A stretch of DNA of 41,350 nt, taken from positions 1-41,350 of the forward strand of contig FMTG01000023.1 of assembly GCA_900099715.1 (NCBI GenBank). Reading direction: 5' to 3'. This document shows positions 9,235-18,318 of the stretch, one piece after another; the stretch's first letter is position 1; every line of letters starts with the position of its first letter. This DNA is from Ruminococcaceae bacterium YRB3002. GTDB lineage: Bacteria; Bacillota; Clostridia; Saccharofermentanales; Saccharofermentanaceae. Both the position numbers and the translations under genes were made by a program. Under the pieces are notes generated by a model. The model was not told where the DNA came from. It did no database searches and saw nothing but the letters and a program-made list of their open reading frames with translations.

Positions 9235-9858
9235 TCAAACCAAACAGCGTAAATTGACCGAAATGGTTTGACGGATGTGCTCTGTTTCTGCTGCTGATTC
9301 AAACCAAATCCAAGTTATCTGGTGATATGGTTTGATTAAAAAGCTGTTATCACTGGTTTGTAACCGGAATCCTCGTTGTTTACGGAATCCAGAAGGAAGA
9401 TTTATCAAACCAAATTGGAATTTAAGCCATGTTTGGTTTGAATATTGATCCTGTTCGGCCGGTTCTTATCAAACCAAATGGCGTCAGATCATCATATTGG
9501 TATGAGTAGCACCAATATCGCCGGATTCTGAACTTTGGGGTAATGAGATCCGGCTCTGGAGGCTGATGGATTACCCCAACCATGTTGTTATTCACGATAT
9601 GGGGTACTGTATCGATCGTATTCTTATCATTATCTGTTCCTGTGAACAGTTATCAACATCAATCCGTTACCCCAAATGAACGATAAACATGGATCTGGTT
9701 ATATCTGCTGATATGAACTGATCACATTCATTACCCCAAACTGCCTGTAAATCGTAAGTTGGTGCTATGGTAACTAGCAAACGCCGCTGCCGACAAAACT
9801 CCATCAATAGATTAGATGCCAAATCCCGACTATAGGTCGGGCATTCAGTCGGGATTTC
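9235..9858 (+). repeat. R element, copy 1 (large non-coding palindrome mosaic)
   Basis: About 624 bases without a plausible gene. Modules in order: TCAAACCAAA repeats with complements TTTGGTTTGA (9235-9480); a hairpin ATTGGT/ACCAAT around 9496-9516; TTGGGGTAAT paired with ATTACCCCAA (9535-9579); further GGGGTA and TTACCCCAA units to 9737; TTGGTGCTAT at 9759-9768; and a CCCGACT/GGTCGGG hairpin near 9825-9858. The same order is found at 40652-41350 and, inverted, at 23314-24013. This copy is the most diverged and lacks part of the CCGACT module. The remainder of the 9109-9934 gap holds the F and E repeats. Confidence 0.85.
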
Positions 9859-9895
9859 GGTCGATATCTTACAAAAGTAACCAGCCTCGCAAAAG

Positions 9896-9922
9896 GTGAA
9901 GAAGGAACCGTCCCCTTTTCAC
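9896..9922 (-). repeat. E hairpin repeat, copy 1
   Basis: Hairpin with arms GTGAA(G)/TTTTCAC around the constant loop GGAACCGTCCCC. The same loop occurs at 16726-16762, 24014-24040 and 40624-40650. The loop resembles REP-like palindromes that I associate with REP-associated tyrosine transposases in other bacteria. No such transposase is in the window. Confidence 0.7.
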
Positions 9923-9934
9923 GAAGGGCGAGCC

Positions 9935-11485
9935 TTACATTCCGTGCAGCTTGCGCTCTGCCTCAAGCAGTGCCTTTCCTGCAATGGATGATGGGGACTT
10001 GAGTATTTCGGAGGTCATGCCTGTCTCGGATTCCGAACCCCTGTTCATGATGATGACACGTTTGCACAGTGCACGTATTATGTGGAGATTGTGGGAGATA
10101 AGAAGGATAGCCACGCCGCGTTCGCGGTTGATCTTGGCGAGGAGCTTCAGGATCTCGGCTGCTGATGTGGCATCCAGTGATGAGAATGGTTCGTCTGCCA
10201 CGATGAGTTCGGGTTCAGCTATGAGGCACATACCTATGGCAACACGCTGACGCTGGCCTCCTGACAGTTCGTTGGGGTAACGGTTAAGCGGCCGTGACTC
10301 GAGGCCTACTTCCACAAGAACCTTGTCGATCAGTTCCATGTCAGATGCTTTGTCTTTGGAGCGCCCGGATGCGCGGAGTGCCTCTTTCATGTGCCAGAGG
10401 ACAGTGTGGGACGGATTGAGACAGGACACGGGATCCTGAAAGACTGTTCCGGGACGGCCGCCCTTGATATTGATCTCTCCCTGGTAGGGAAGAAGGCCGC
10501 AGATTGCTTTGGCGAGTGTTGTCTTGCCGCACCCGGAGCAGCCGATAAGGCCCAGGATCTCGCGGGGGAAGATATCTACGTCCATTGAAGAGATTATAGT
10601 CTTTTTGCCGTACCCCACAGAAAGAGAACGTCCTGTCATGACCGGTGATGCAGAATAATCACAGTCGGCTGTAACAAGATTGAGAGAGTGCGGGTTGAGT
10701 TTGGCATTCTCGAGCAGCTGTGCTGTGAATTCATTTCGGGGTGTGTGAAGAATGTCGTAAGTATTATCACAGTCGATGATATGTCCGTCGTTCATCACCA
10801 TTACCCTGTCGCAGAAATTCTCGACTGCGGACAGGTCATGGGAGATGAAGAGTATCGTTATCTTCATCTCTATGCAAAGTGAGCGGAGAAGGTCCAGGAC
10901 CTCGACCGTGGTCACGGTATCGAGCGCAGATGTGACTTCGTCGCAGATGAGGAGTTTGGGTGACAGGAGGGCGGCTCCTGCGATGAGGATCCTCTGGCGC
11001 TGGCCGCCTGACAGCTGATGGGGAAATCTGTCGTAGATATCTTCCGGGTCGTCGAAGTTTACCCGGCTGAGCATTGAGATTATCTTGGAGCGGCGCTCTT
11101 CTTTGTCCTTGACACCGTGAACGGTGAGGATCTCTTCAAGATTGCGTCCTACTCTCATCAGCGGATCCAGCGCTGTGCGGGGTTCCTGGAATACGATTCC
11201 GATATCGTTGCCGAGAAGTGCGCGTCTTGATCTCGGCTTCATCTTGAGAAGGTCTTCGCCGTCGAACAGGATCTCGCCCTCAGTGATAATGGCTTCGCGG
11301 GGCAGAAGTCCGGTCACGGCAAGCGCGGTCATCGATTTACCGCTGCCCGAGTTGCCGATTATACCGAGGAGTTCGCCCGGGCGGACGCTGATATCAAGGT
11401 GCTTGAGCACTTCGGTATATGTTCCTTTGCGGCCGGGGAAACCGAGGCACAGGTTCTTTATCTCAAGAAGCCGGGAGGGTCTCAT
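9935..11485 (-). CDS. Peptide ABC transporter, fused double ATPase (DppD-DppF type)
   Basis: Energy-coupling subunit of a peptide/nickel-type ABC importer, with both nucleotide-binding domains in one 516-residue chain. Domain 1: Walker A GNSGSGKS (44-51), signature LSGGQRQR, Walker B LLICDEVTSALD. Domain 2: Walker A GCSGCGKT (~312-319), signature LSGGQRQR, Walker B LIVADEPFSSLD. All catalytic motifs are intact. The ATG at 11485 overlaps the upstream permease stop (ATGA) and is preceded by AGGAGG at good spacing. The longer open frame to 11590 is rejected. It is the last gene of the SBP-permease-permease-ATPase operon. Fused ATPases of this kind are also known from GsiA and YejF. Confidence 0.93.
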   Translation of the reverse strand: MRPSRLLEIKNLCLGFPGRKGTYTEVLKHLDISVRPGELLGIIGNSGSGKSMTALAVTGLLPREAIITEGEILFDGEDLLKMKPRSRRALLGNDIGIVFQEPRTALDPLMRVGRNLEEILTVHGVKDKEERRSKIISMLSRVNFDDPEDIYDRFPHQLSGGQRQRILIAGAALLSPKLLICDEVTSALDTVTTVEVLDLLRSLCIEMKITILFISHDLSAVENFCDRVMVMNDGHIIDCDNTYDILHTPRNEFTAQLLENAKLNPHSLNLVTADCDYSASPVMTGRSLSVGYGKKTIISSMDVDIFPREILGLIGCSGCGKTTLAKAICGLLPYQGEINIKGGRPGTVFQDPVSCLNPSHTVLWHMKEALRASGRSKDKASDMELIDKVLVEVGLESRPLNRYPNELSGGQRQRVAIGMCLIAEPELIVADEPFSSLDATSAAEILKLLAKINRERGVAILLISHNLHIIRALCKRVIIMNRGSESETGMTSEILKSPSSIAGKALLEAERKLHGM

Positions 11486-12312
11486 CTGACGATACCTCCT
11501 CTGCTGTTGTTGACTCTTATGCCTTCCGATATGAAGTACAGACCGAGTATGTAGAATACCAGCATCAGTGCAGGAAAAATGATGAGCCACGGTGCTCTTG
11601 TCATGTATGCCTGGCTGTCTGACAGCATCTTGCCGAAAGAAGCCTCCGGAGGCTGTACGCCCAGACCCAGATAGCTCATGGCCGACTCGAACAGCGTCAT
11701 GTTGGCAAGTCCGATAACTGTTGCCGGGAGGATCTGTGACATGAGGTTGGGGAAGATGTGCGCCGCCATTATCCTGACCGGGTTTACTCCCATTACACGT
11801 GCGTGGAGGATATAATCACGCTCCTTGATCTCAAGCGTTCCCGACCTGTAAACCCTTGCGAAAGTAGGTCCGAACACTATCCCGAGTGCCCATACCACGT
11901 TGAACATGGAAGGACCGGCAACTGCCACAGCCACGAGTGCCAGGAGTATGCCGGGGAAGCACATTACGGAGTTCATCAGGAGCATTATCACCCTGTCGCT
12001 GATGCCGCCGAAATATCCCGCCGGAAGTCCTGTCAGCGTACCGATGACAAGCGCGATCGCAACGCCGCTGAAGGAGATGAAGATCGTGTATTTCGAGGCG
12101 GAAAGGATCCTTGAGAATACGTCCCTTCCGAAGTTGTCAGTGCCCATGAGATGCTCTGCCGAAGGTGGGAGCAATCTGGTGGCTGCATTTGTAGTATTGG
12201 GATCATAGGGCGTCCAGAACAGGCTGACGAGAAATGCCAGTATTACGATCCCCAGCAGTATTCCGCCGGTGATGAAGAATATCCTGCGGCTGTCGATATA
12301 ACGTCTGTTCAT
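11482..12312 (-). CDS. Peptide ABC transporter permease, DppC/OppC type
   Basis: Inner-membrane permease, 276 aa. It has an N-terminal transmembrane segment (~13-33), the DppC-type linker PPSAEHLMGTDNFGRDVFSR, then a core of about five hydrophobic segments. The EAA-like cytoplasmic loop near ARVMGVNPVRIMAAHIFPN contacts the ATPase. It pairs with the DppB-type permease encoded just upstream. It overlaps both neighbours by four bases (ATGA type), so all three are translationally coupled. The substrate is inferred as oligopeptides; nickel or other small molecules are possible for this family. Confidence 0.92.
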   Translation of the reverse strand: MNRRYIDSRRIFFITGGILLGIVILAFLVSLFWTPYDPNTTNAATRLLPPSAEHLMGTDNFGRDVFSRILSASKYTIFISFSGVAIALVIGTLTGLPAGYFGGISDRVIMLLMNSVMCFPGILLALVAVAVAGPSMFNVVWALGIVFGPTFARVYRSGTLEIKERDYILHARVMGVNPVRIMAAHIFPNLMSQILPATVIGLANMTLFESAMSYLGLGVQPPEASFGKMLSDSQAYMTRAPWLIIFPALMLVFYILGLYFISEGIRVNNSRGGIVR

Positions 12313-13274
12313 TTGATCCTGATCCTCGGGTCTGCGATGGCAGTAAGGATATCTGCCAGGAAGTACAGAAGTACGGTAATGAGAGCAAGGTATAATATCA
12401 TGCCGGACAGAAGGGGAAAGTCACGTCTGGCGATGCCTGTCAGAAGAAGCCTTCCAAGCCCCGGGAGATTGAATACCTGTTCCACGATAAGGCTTCCGCC
12501 GAGAATATCAGACAGAACGAGTGATATTACAGTGATCGCGGATACATTGGAATTCGGAAGGACATGTCTGAACTCTATCATGAGGTCGGAAAGGCCGTGA
12601 CTCTTCGCGGTCCTGACATGGTCGGATGCGTTCTGCTCGATCATAGTCGATCTCAGGAATTTGAATGTCATGGCGATCTTGGGAAGCGCAATGCAGAACG
12701 ACGGAAGAAGCAGGCACCCTACAAAGGAGAAAAAGTTCTCGGAGGGCTTTGTGTACCGTCCGACTGTTACGAGCCCGAACAGGGAACTGGTCAGGAGTAT
12801 CATCACAAGTGACAGTACGAACGGCGGAATGGCGAAGAGGACATGACCCAGGACCGAGCATATCTGATCAGCCAGCCTTCCGGGCCTTCTGGCGCTTATC
12901 AGCGCAGTCGGATACGATATGACAACCACCATGATCAGTGCGATAACGCTCATGCCGAGTGTCACGGGGAGCCTCTGTGCAATGAGTTCAGATACGCTGA
13001 CGCCAAAAGCGGCAGACTTTCCGAGATTTCCGGTAAAGGCTCCGAGGAGCCAGCTGAAATACTGAACGTACAGCGGCTTGTCGAGGCCGAGTTCCTGACG
13101 GAGGTTCTCTACCTGTGCGGGCGTCGCATCAGGCCCGAGAATGACAGATGCCGCATCCCCCGGGATAATGGAGAACGCGGCAAAAGTCATAAATGATACG
13201 AGAAGCAGTGTAATAAGAAGCTCGATAAGCCTTACAAGAAAATATCTGATGGTGCTGTTGTTCTTTCCCCGCAA
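12309..13274 (-). CDS. Peptide ABC transporter permease, DppB/OppB type
   Basis: Inner-membrane permease, 321 aa, first permease of the importer. It has an N-terminal transmembrane helix (~10-32) and the characteristic extracellular segment with IPGDAASVILG and LGLDKPLYVQYFSWL. A BPD-type core with five further hydrophobic segments follows, and an EAA-like loop around AKSHGLSDLMIEFRHVLPN. The frame opens with TTG at 13274, with AGGGAG upstream as ribosome site. No better ATG is available, because the next Met lies within the first membrane helix. It starts 33 bases after the binding-protein stop. Confidence 0.9.
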   Translation of the reverse strand: MRGKNNSTIRYFLVRLIELLITLLLVSFMTFAAFSIIPGDAASVILGPDATPAQVENLRQELGLDKPLYVQYFSWLLGAFTGNLGKSAAFGVSVSELIAQRLPVTLGMSVIALIMVVVISYPTALISARRPGRLADQICSVLGHVLFAIPPFVLSLVMILLTSSLFGLVTVGRYTKPSENFFSFVGCLLLPSFCIALPKIAMTFKFLRSTMIEQNASDHVRTAKSHGLSDLMIEFRHVLPNSNVSAITVISLVLSDILGGSLIVEQVFNLPGLGRLLLTGIARRDFPLLSGMILYLALITVLLYFLADILTAIADPRIRIK

Positions 13275-13307
13275 AGCGTTCTACTCCCTGTTACATTCAT
13301 AGATTCC

Positions 13308-14804
13308 TTAATTGAATTTTACCTCAGACAGATCCTGAACGTACATAGGATACAGGTTATATCCTGAGATCTTTGTGGATACGGCCACGGTGTTGGCAGG
13401 ATCCTGTATGTAGCAGGATGCTGCATCATCCAGCATCAGGCGGAGGATCTCATGATACAGACCGGTCTTAACGGCATCGTCTGTCTCAAGAGGGATCTGT
13501 GCAAGGATCTCATCAACACGGGCATTGCTGTAGTTGATGAAGTTGCCGGAATTATCTGTCTGATAACGGTTCAGCACGTCGTAGGGAGCGTAGTTGCTCG
13601 TCAGTGCGATTACCGTTGTCTCGTAGTTGCGGTCTGTGTAAGTGTCGGAAAGCCATGTTGCCCAGTCAACCTGGTTGATCGTGCAGTTGATGCCGGCAGC
13701 AGCAAGCTCGGACTTGAGCTCTACAGCGGTATTAACGTGGACCAGATAGTTGGAGGGCACCGTGATGGTAATGTCAAAACCATTGGGATAACCTGCTTCG
13801 GCAAGGAGAGCCTTGGCCTTCTCGATATCCCTTGTATATGTTCCGTCGAGTGAGGTGTCGTAGTACGAACCCATTGCGGGACTCATTGCCGTAGTGAGAG
13901 GTTCGCCTGCACCTTCCATGGTTACTGAGATGATGTCATCCCTGCTGATCGCATAGCAGATGGCCTCACGTACACGCTGGTCATCAAGGGGCTTAACCTT
14001 GTTGTTGAGAGCGAAGATCTGTACCATGTTGGATCCCTTCTTGAGCACGTTGAAAGCCGCGGGATCGAGCTGATTGGCCCTGTCTGTTGTCAGGTAAGGG
14101 TAGATGTCGATGCTGCCGTTCTGAAGCTCGATAAGACCTGCGTCCATATCTGCCGTGATCTTGAAGACTGCCTTGTCGATGTAGGGAAGTCCGGACTTCC
14201 AGTAGTTGTCATTGCGCAGGAGCGTAACGTCCTGACCGATCGTGTAGCTGCCGAATACGAAAGGACCTGTTCCTACAGGTGTGGCATTGATATCGGCTAC
14301 CTCATCCGGAATGATCGCCACCGTGAAATAAGAGAGCAGCTCGCTATTGGGGGCATCAAGAGTAACCTTGACCTTATTGCCGTCAGCCGTTACATCCGTG
14401 ATGCCGTCAAGATCGGTTACGAGCGCCCCGTCCTGTCCGTCCAGGAGTCCTGCGGCACGCTTGAGGGAATACACAACGTCATCCGTTGTCATGTCATTGC
14501 CGTTATGAAACTTGACGCCCTCTCTGATGTCGAAAGTATAGACTGTGGAGTCATCCGAGATCTCCACGGCTGTTGCAAGACAGGGATTTAGATTGCCATT
14601 GCTGTCAAACTTGTACAACCCCTCGAAAACATTGAACATAATCTCCTTATCGCCTGCCGCCACCATGGTATGTGGATCAAAGACAGACGGCTCCTGTGTG
14701 ATCCCGACGGTTACCGTACCGCCGTTTCCGCTATCCGAAGTGCATGCCGCCGTACCCAGTGCGATAACACCGGCGAGCATGAGAGCAATTAACTTATGTT
14801 TCAT
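13308..14804 (-). CDS. Peptide-binding lipoprotein of ABC importer (SBP family 5)
   Basis: Extracellular solute-binding protein, 498 aa, normal for the OppA/DppA family. The signal peptide ends at TAAC with Cys21 as the lipid attachment site. Family features visible are GITQEPSVFDPH, VFEGLYKFD, a DIREGVKFHNG strand and TTDDVVYSLKRA. It would capture peptides, or possibly nickel chelates, and pass them to the permeases encoded downstream. The ATG at 14804 is preceded by GGAGG. It is the first gene of the four-gene importer operon. Confidence 0.93.
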   Translation of the reverse strand: MKHKLIALMLAGVIALGTAACTSDSGNGGTVTVGITQEPSVFDPHTMVAAGDKEIMFNVFEGLYKFDSNGNLNPCLATAVEISDDSTVYTFDIREGVKFHNGNDMTTDDVVYSLKRAAGLLDGQDGALVTDLDGITDVTADGNKVKVTLDAPNSELLSYFTVAIIPDEVADINATPVGTGPFVFGSYTIGQDVTLLRNDNYWKSGLPYIDKAVFKITADMDAGLIELQNGSIDIYPYLTTDRANQLDPAAFNVLKKGSNMVQIFALNNKVKPLDDQRVREAICYAISRDDIISVTMEGAGEPLTTAMSPAMGSYYDTSLDGTYTRDIEKAKALLAEAGYPNGFDITITVPSNYLVHVNTAVELKSELAAAGINCTINQVDWATWLSDTYTDRNYETTVIALTSNYAPYDVLNRYQTDNSGNFINYSNARVDEILAQIPLETDDAVKTGLYHEILRLMLDDAASCYIQDPANTVAVSTKISGYNLYPMYVQDLSEVKFN

Positions 14805-14948
14805 TATATTCCTCCGCTATAAAATAAGTATCGCGCTAAATATAACCAAATTAGGGTGAGCGCGCCACTTAGGGACGGGATTTTCGACGTATTAAATAAA
14901 AAAAGATGGTAAACCGCAAAAGATTTTAAGTAAATTAACATTATTCGT

Positions 14949-14999
14949 TGTATAATAATAAGGCTTGATAGTTAGCGAATATTGTTTTCAGGAGTGACC
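14949..14999 (+). promoter_or_regulatory. Promoter and RBS for the coiled-coil protein
   Basis: TATAAT at 14949-14954 is a -10 candidate. A CAGGAG ribosome site lies near 14988-14993, ahead of the ATG at 15003. The -35 box is weak. Confidence 0.4.
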
Positions 15000-15002
15000 A
15001 AC

Positions 15003-16670
15003 ATGAAGAAATGTCCGGTATGCGGAGTTATGATGGGTGATAACGTTGCCCGCTGCTCCATGTGTAAGTATGACTTCCAGAAGGCATCCGTCGGTGATGT
15101 AAATGCCGCCATCGAAGAAGCACAGAAGGTGCTCACTGCCAAAGAGGAAGAGAATATTGCCCGTGCTGAGGCTAAGCGTTCGGAAGAAGAGAAGCGTCTT
15201 GCCGAGATCAAGGAGAAGCTCACCAGGGAAGCTTCAACGCTGCAGGATGAGTTCGATTCCCAGAAACTGAAGCTCGAATCTGAATTTGCGCAGATGCAGA
15301 AGGCAGCGATCGACGAGAAGCTCCGCATCGAGAAGGAACTTGAAGAACAGCGCAACATGCTGGCAGATCTCCGTGATACGAACGAGAGGCTCAAGAAAGA
15401 GAACGAGACTTTCGAGCAGGAATCCAGGGCTCAGGCTCAGGCCGAATACGACAACATGGTGGCTATGGCCAAGGAGGAGCAGCAGAGGATAATCACTGAG
15501 GCTCAGCAGCAGACGGAAGAGCTGGCCATCCAGGTTGAGAAGGAATATGCAGAGGCTATGGCGAAGAGGGACGAGATCCTCGCTCAGGCCCAGGAATATA
15601 AGGATTTCTGTGATAATGCCGACCAGATCCTGAAGGAGAAGGAAGAGGAGATCAACAGGAAAGAGGAAGAGCTCAAGAAGCTAACTGAGGATTTTGAGAA
15701 GGAGAAGGCGAGGATCGCCGAGGAATCCGAGAAGATCAGCATGGAGCAGGCAAACGAGGCCCTGAAGCTCAAGGATGCTGCCGATGCAGAGAGAGCAGCT
15801 ATCGAGGCTGAGAAGCAGAGAATAGAGGCAGAACTGGAAGAGCGTAACAGACAGGCTCAGGCAGAGCTGGACGATCTCGTTGTACAGGCTAAGGAAGTCA
15901 TCTCACAGGGTGAAGAAGCCAAGGCAAGAAGAGACGAACTGGTTCAGGAACTGGAGTCTCTGGTAGCTGAGAGAGAGGCTGTCGCCAAGGAGACGGAGGC
16001 TATCGTAGCTCAGAAGGAAGACGCTGAGAAGAAGATAAAGGAATACGAGTCCCAGGGTGAAGAGTGGGCAAAGCAGCTCGAAGGCATCCAGGCAGATTAC
16101 GAGAAGGCTCAGGCAGTCATTGCCGATTCCAAGAACGCTACTGTTCAGGCAGAAGCTGAAGCTCAGCAGATCATCCTCAATGCAGAGAAGCAGTCTGTAT
16201 TCCTTAAGGAAGTCGCTCTGAGCGAGAGCGAGAAGGGCCAGATGGTCAAGGAGATCGAAGAGAAGAATAAGCTGATAGAAGAGAAAGAAGCACAGATCAA
16301 GGAGATTACGATGCAGAAGGAAGAACTCGAGAAGAAGCTCACTGAGCTCGACAAGTCTATTGCAGATCTTGAGAAGAAGATCAGAGAGGGTGCTGCAACT
16401 TCTTCTGTTGCAGATGCCGGTCCGAAGGAGTACAGCGTGGAAGTCGTTCCTCACAAGGGCAACGGCGAGGTTGATTCAGATGGTATTGCCAAGGCTCTCC
16501 AGAAGAAGTCGGGTGAGGGATGGAAGCTCAATTCCATCATCAACGACGAGGGCGGCAAGCTCCAGGCTTCACTGGGTTCAAGCGAATCCAACGCTTCACT
16601 GTCCATGGGTGTTTACAACAACAAGGAGGACAGAGTTATCCTTATTTTCGAGAGAGCGAAGAAGAAATAA
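15003..16670 (+). CDS. Zinc-ribbon / long coiled-coil protein with DUF4177-like C terminus
   Basis: Unknown function, 555 aa. The ATG at 15003 is preferred to an in-frame start at 14982 because of the CAGGAG site. Residues 1-28 form a zinc ribbon (CPVCG then CSMCK). Residues ~34-465 are an almost continuous coiled coil, very rich in Glu, Lys, Ala and Gln. Residues ~474-555 form a compact alpha/beta domain with KSGEGWKLNSI, resembling DUF4177, a small domain I know from uncharacterised Firmicutes proteins. No signal peptide or membrane segment is seen, so it should be cytoplasmic. It is transcribed alone and ends at a strong terminator. A cytoskeletal or scaffolding role is conceivable but unsupported. 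Confidence 0.8.
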   Translation: MKKCPVCGVMMGDNVARCSMCKYDFQKASVGDVNAAIEEAQKVLTAKEEENIARAEAKRSEEEKRLAEIKEKLTREASTLQDEFDSQKLKLESEFAQMQKAAIDEKLRIEKELEEQRNMLADLRDTNERLKKENETFEQESRAQAQAEYDNMVAMAKEEQQRIITEAQQQTEELAIQVEKEYAEAMAKRDEILAQAQEYKDFCDNADQILKEKEEEINRKEEELKKLTEDFEKEKARIAEESEKISMEQANEALKLKDAADAERAAIEAEKQRIEAELEERNRQAQAELDDLVVQAKEVISQGEEAKARRDELVQELESLVAEREAVAKETEAIVAQKEDAEKKIKEYESQGEEWAKQLEGIQADYEKAQAVIADSKNATVQAEAEAQQIILNAEKQSVFLKEVALSESEKGQMVKEIEEKNKLIEEKEAQIKEITMQKEELEKKLTELDKSIADLEKKIREGAATSSVADAGPKEYSVEVVPHKGNGEVDSDGIAKALQKKSGEGWKLNSIINDEGGKLQASLGSSESNASLSMGVYNNKEDRVILIFERAKKK

Positions 16671-16693
16671 GTTATTGTTCTGATAAGATCACG

Positions 16694-16729
16694 GCGGACC
16701 GCTCCTGACGGGCGGTCCGTTTGTTTTTT
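16694..16729 (+). terminator. Rho-independent terminator of the coiled-coil gene
   Basis: A stem of CGGACCGC with GCGGTCCG and a short loop is followed by a T-rich run (TTTGTTTTTT), 24 bases after the stop codon. Confidence 0.8.
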
Positions 16730-16762
16730 GATGAAATGGGGACGGTTCCTTTTTCATCAAAA
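16726..16762 (+). repeat. E hairpin repeat, copy 2 (isolated)
   Basis: The arms TTTTGATGAAA and TTTCATCAAAA (11 bp, perfect) enclose GGGGACGGTTCC. The loop equals that of the other E copies, but the arms differ (GATGAAA rather than GTGAAA) and still pair. The rest of the gap from 16763 to 17058 contains the F fragment at 16920 and a weak TATACT box at 17029-17034. I see nothing else in it. Confidence 0.7.
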
Positions 16763-16919
16763 TGGAGAGAAAGGGACAGGTCAGCAATAATTACCCTATC
16801 TGTTACCTCAAAAGAGCGTTTTTACGCTGAACCATTTTTTTTTGAACAGTTTGAAGGACAGTCCCTGAAAGTGTCTCCGTAACGGCACTACAGGTACAGT
16901 TTGAGGGACAGTCACCCCC

Positions 16920-16952
16920 GAAGCGAGCAAGCGGTCGCGAGCCCCCGAGCCC
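16920..16952 (-). repeat. F repeat fragment
   Basis: These 33 bases are the reverse complement of the start of the F repeat at 9141 (GGGCTCGCGACCGCTTGCTC...). The rest of the unit is absent. Confidence 0.65.
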
Positions 16953-17058
16953 GTTTACAAAAAATTCTTAATTAATGTCCGTTTCTGTGGTGATTTTTAT
17001 TTTTTTATATGCGAAAATATAACATGACTATACTATCCGTAACTATGGGGAGATAACT

Positions 17059-18300
17059 ATGGCTACTAAATTCCTAGTTACCGGCGGTGCCGGACCACTT
17101 GGCAAATTGATAATCAGCATGCTCCTTGAGAAGGGCCAGGACGTGAGGATCCTTATGTCCGAACTTGCGGATGTATCAGAGTATAAGGAGAAGAACATCG
17201 AGATCTGCTACGGTATATCGACGGATAAGGATACTATGAAGGAGTTCTTTACCCTCGAAGATCCGAGGCATACTGTTCTTATTCATGCTGATGAATATAT
17301 TTCCCTGTCTGACAAGACAAATCTCAACATGAGAAGAGTCAATGTTACGGGTACCGAGAATATCATCGATATGTGCATTAAGCGTAAGGTTGGAAGGATC
17401 GTTTATCTGGGGTCCGCCTATGCTCTCAATCCTGACGTTCAGGGGGAGCAGATGACGATACATTTCGACAGGAATAAGGTTGAGGGCGAGTATGCCAAGA
17501 CTAAGGCTGAGGCGGCTGCTTTCGTAATGGAGAAGGTTACGCTGAACAGGCTCAATGCCGTGCTCGTTCTGCCTACGTTCATCATCGGTCCCGGTTATGC
17601 GGAAGACCATGATATCAATAAGATCCTCAGGGCTTACCTCAAGAACGGAGTCAATCCTATCAAGGAGGGCGGCGGACATGCTTTCGTCGATGTAAGGGAT
17701 GTGGCTACAGCCATGATCGCACTGGTCGATAAGGGTGAGGCAGGTTCCGGATATATCGTCAGCGGATCTTACAAGACGTCCGATGAATTCTTCCAGGATG
17801 TCAATGAGATCAAGGGTATATCAGAGCCCGTTAAGATGACGCCTAAGTGGGTCATGAAGAAGTCTCTTTCCAAGTTCGTTGACACATATTACAGGATCAC
17901 ACATAAGGAGAATCCGAAGAACGTTTATGCACTGTTCCAGGACAATCCGCAGATCATGTATGCTAACCGTAACGATATAATTCCCGAGACGGTAATAAGC
18001 TTCAAGGAGACGATCGCCGAGACATTGGGCGAAGACAGTTCCGAGTATGCTCAGCAGGCGGCAGCTGAGGCTGCAGCAGCGGCAGAAGCGAAGGCAAAGG
18101 CCGAGGCTGAGGCTGAGGCGAATGCTCAGGAAGAAGCCAGGGCGGAAGAGGCAGCTCCGGTACAGGAGGCTCCTTCTGTAGTGCCTGTATCTGAAACCAC
18201 TGAAGAAACTATCCCAGAAGAACAGGAGATACACAATAAGCAGCCGGAAGACTCTGATGATGTTTCTCAAACATTTTCAAAGGATCAGGAAGAACAGTAA
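17059..18300 (+). CDS. NAD(P)-dependent extended SDR (epimerase/3-beta-HSD-like)
   Basis: Nucleotide-sugar-epimerase-type or 3-beta-hydroxysteroid-dehydrogenase-type short-chain dehydrogenase, 413 aa. The Rossmann motif TGGAGPLG is at 8-15. The catalytic triad candidates are Ser119 (LGSAYAL) and Tyr145/Lys149 (YAKTK). The substrate cannot be predicted. After the enzyme domain (~1-325) comes an unusual tail (~330-413) made mostly of Ala and Glu with Pro/Thr, probably disordered. A GGGGAGA ribosome site precedes the ATG. The next gene starts 18 bases after the stop and may be co-transcribed, although its base composition differs. Confidence 0.85.
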   Translation: MATKFLVTGGAGPLGKLIISMLLEKGQDVRILMSELADVSEYKEKNIEICYGISTDKDTMKEFFTLEDPRHTVLIHADEYISLSDKTNLNMRRVNVTGTENIIDMCIKRKVGRIVYLGSAYALNPDVQGEQMTIHFDRNKVEGEYAKTKAEAAAFVMEKVTLNRLNAVLVLPTFIIGPGYAEDHDINKILRAYLKNGVNPIKEGGGHAFVDVRDVATAMIALVDKGEAGSGYIVSGSYKTSDEFFQDVNEIKGISEPVKMTPKWVMKKSLSKFVDTYYRITHKENPKNVYALFQDNPQIMYANRNDIIPETVISFKETIAETLGEDSSEYAQQAAAEAAAAAEAKAKAEAEAEANAQEEARAEEAAPVQEAPSVVPVSETTEETIPEEQEIHNKQPEDSDDVSQTFSKDQEEQ

Positions 18301-18318
18301 CTTTTATCTAACGGGATA

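Noticed and set aside
9235-9858. CRISPR array from the repeated TCAAACCAAA and TTACCCCAA units
   Set aside because: The units are ~10 bases, occur in both orientations at irregular spacing, and the intervening sequence is conserved between copies. Repeat-spacer periodicity is absent.
14860-14890. AGGGACGGGATTTT as a further E repeat
   Set aside because: Only partial similarity to the loop and no pairing arms.
15903-16454. 183-codon minus-strand frame and other antisense frames in the coiled-coil gene
   Set aside because: Leu/Ser/Phe-rich antisense translation is expected opposite a Glu/Lys-rich coiled coil.
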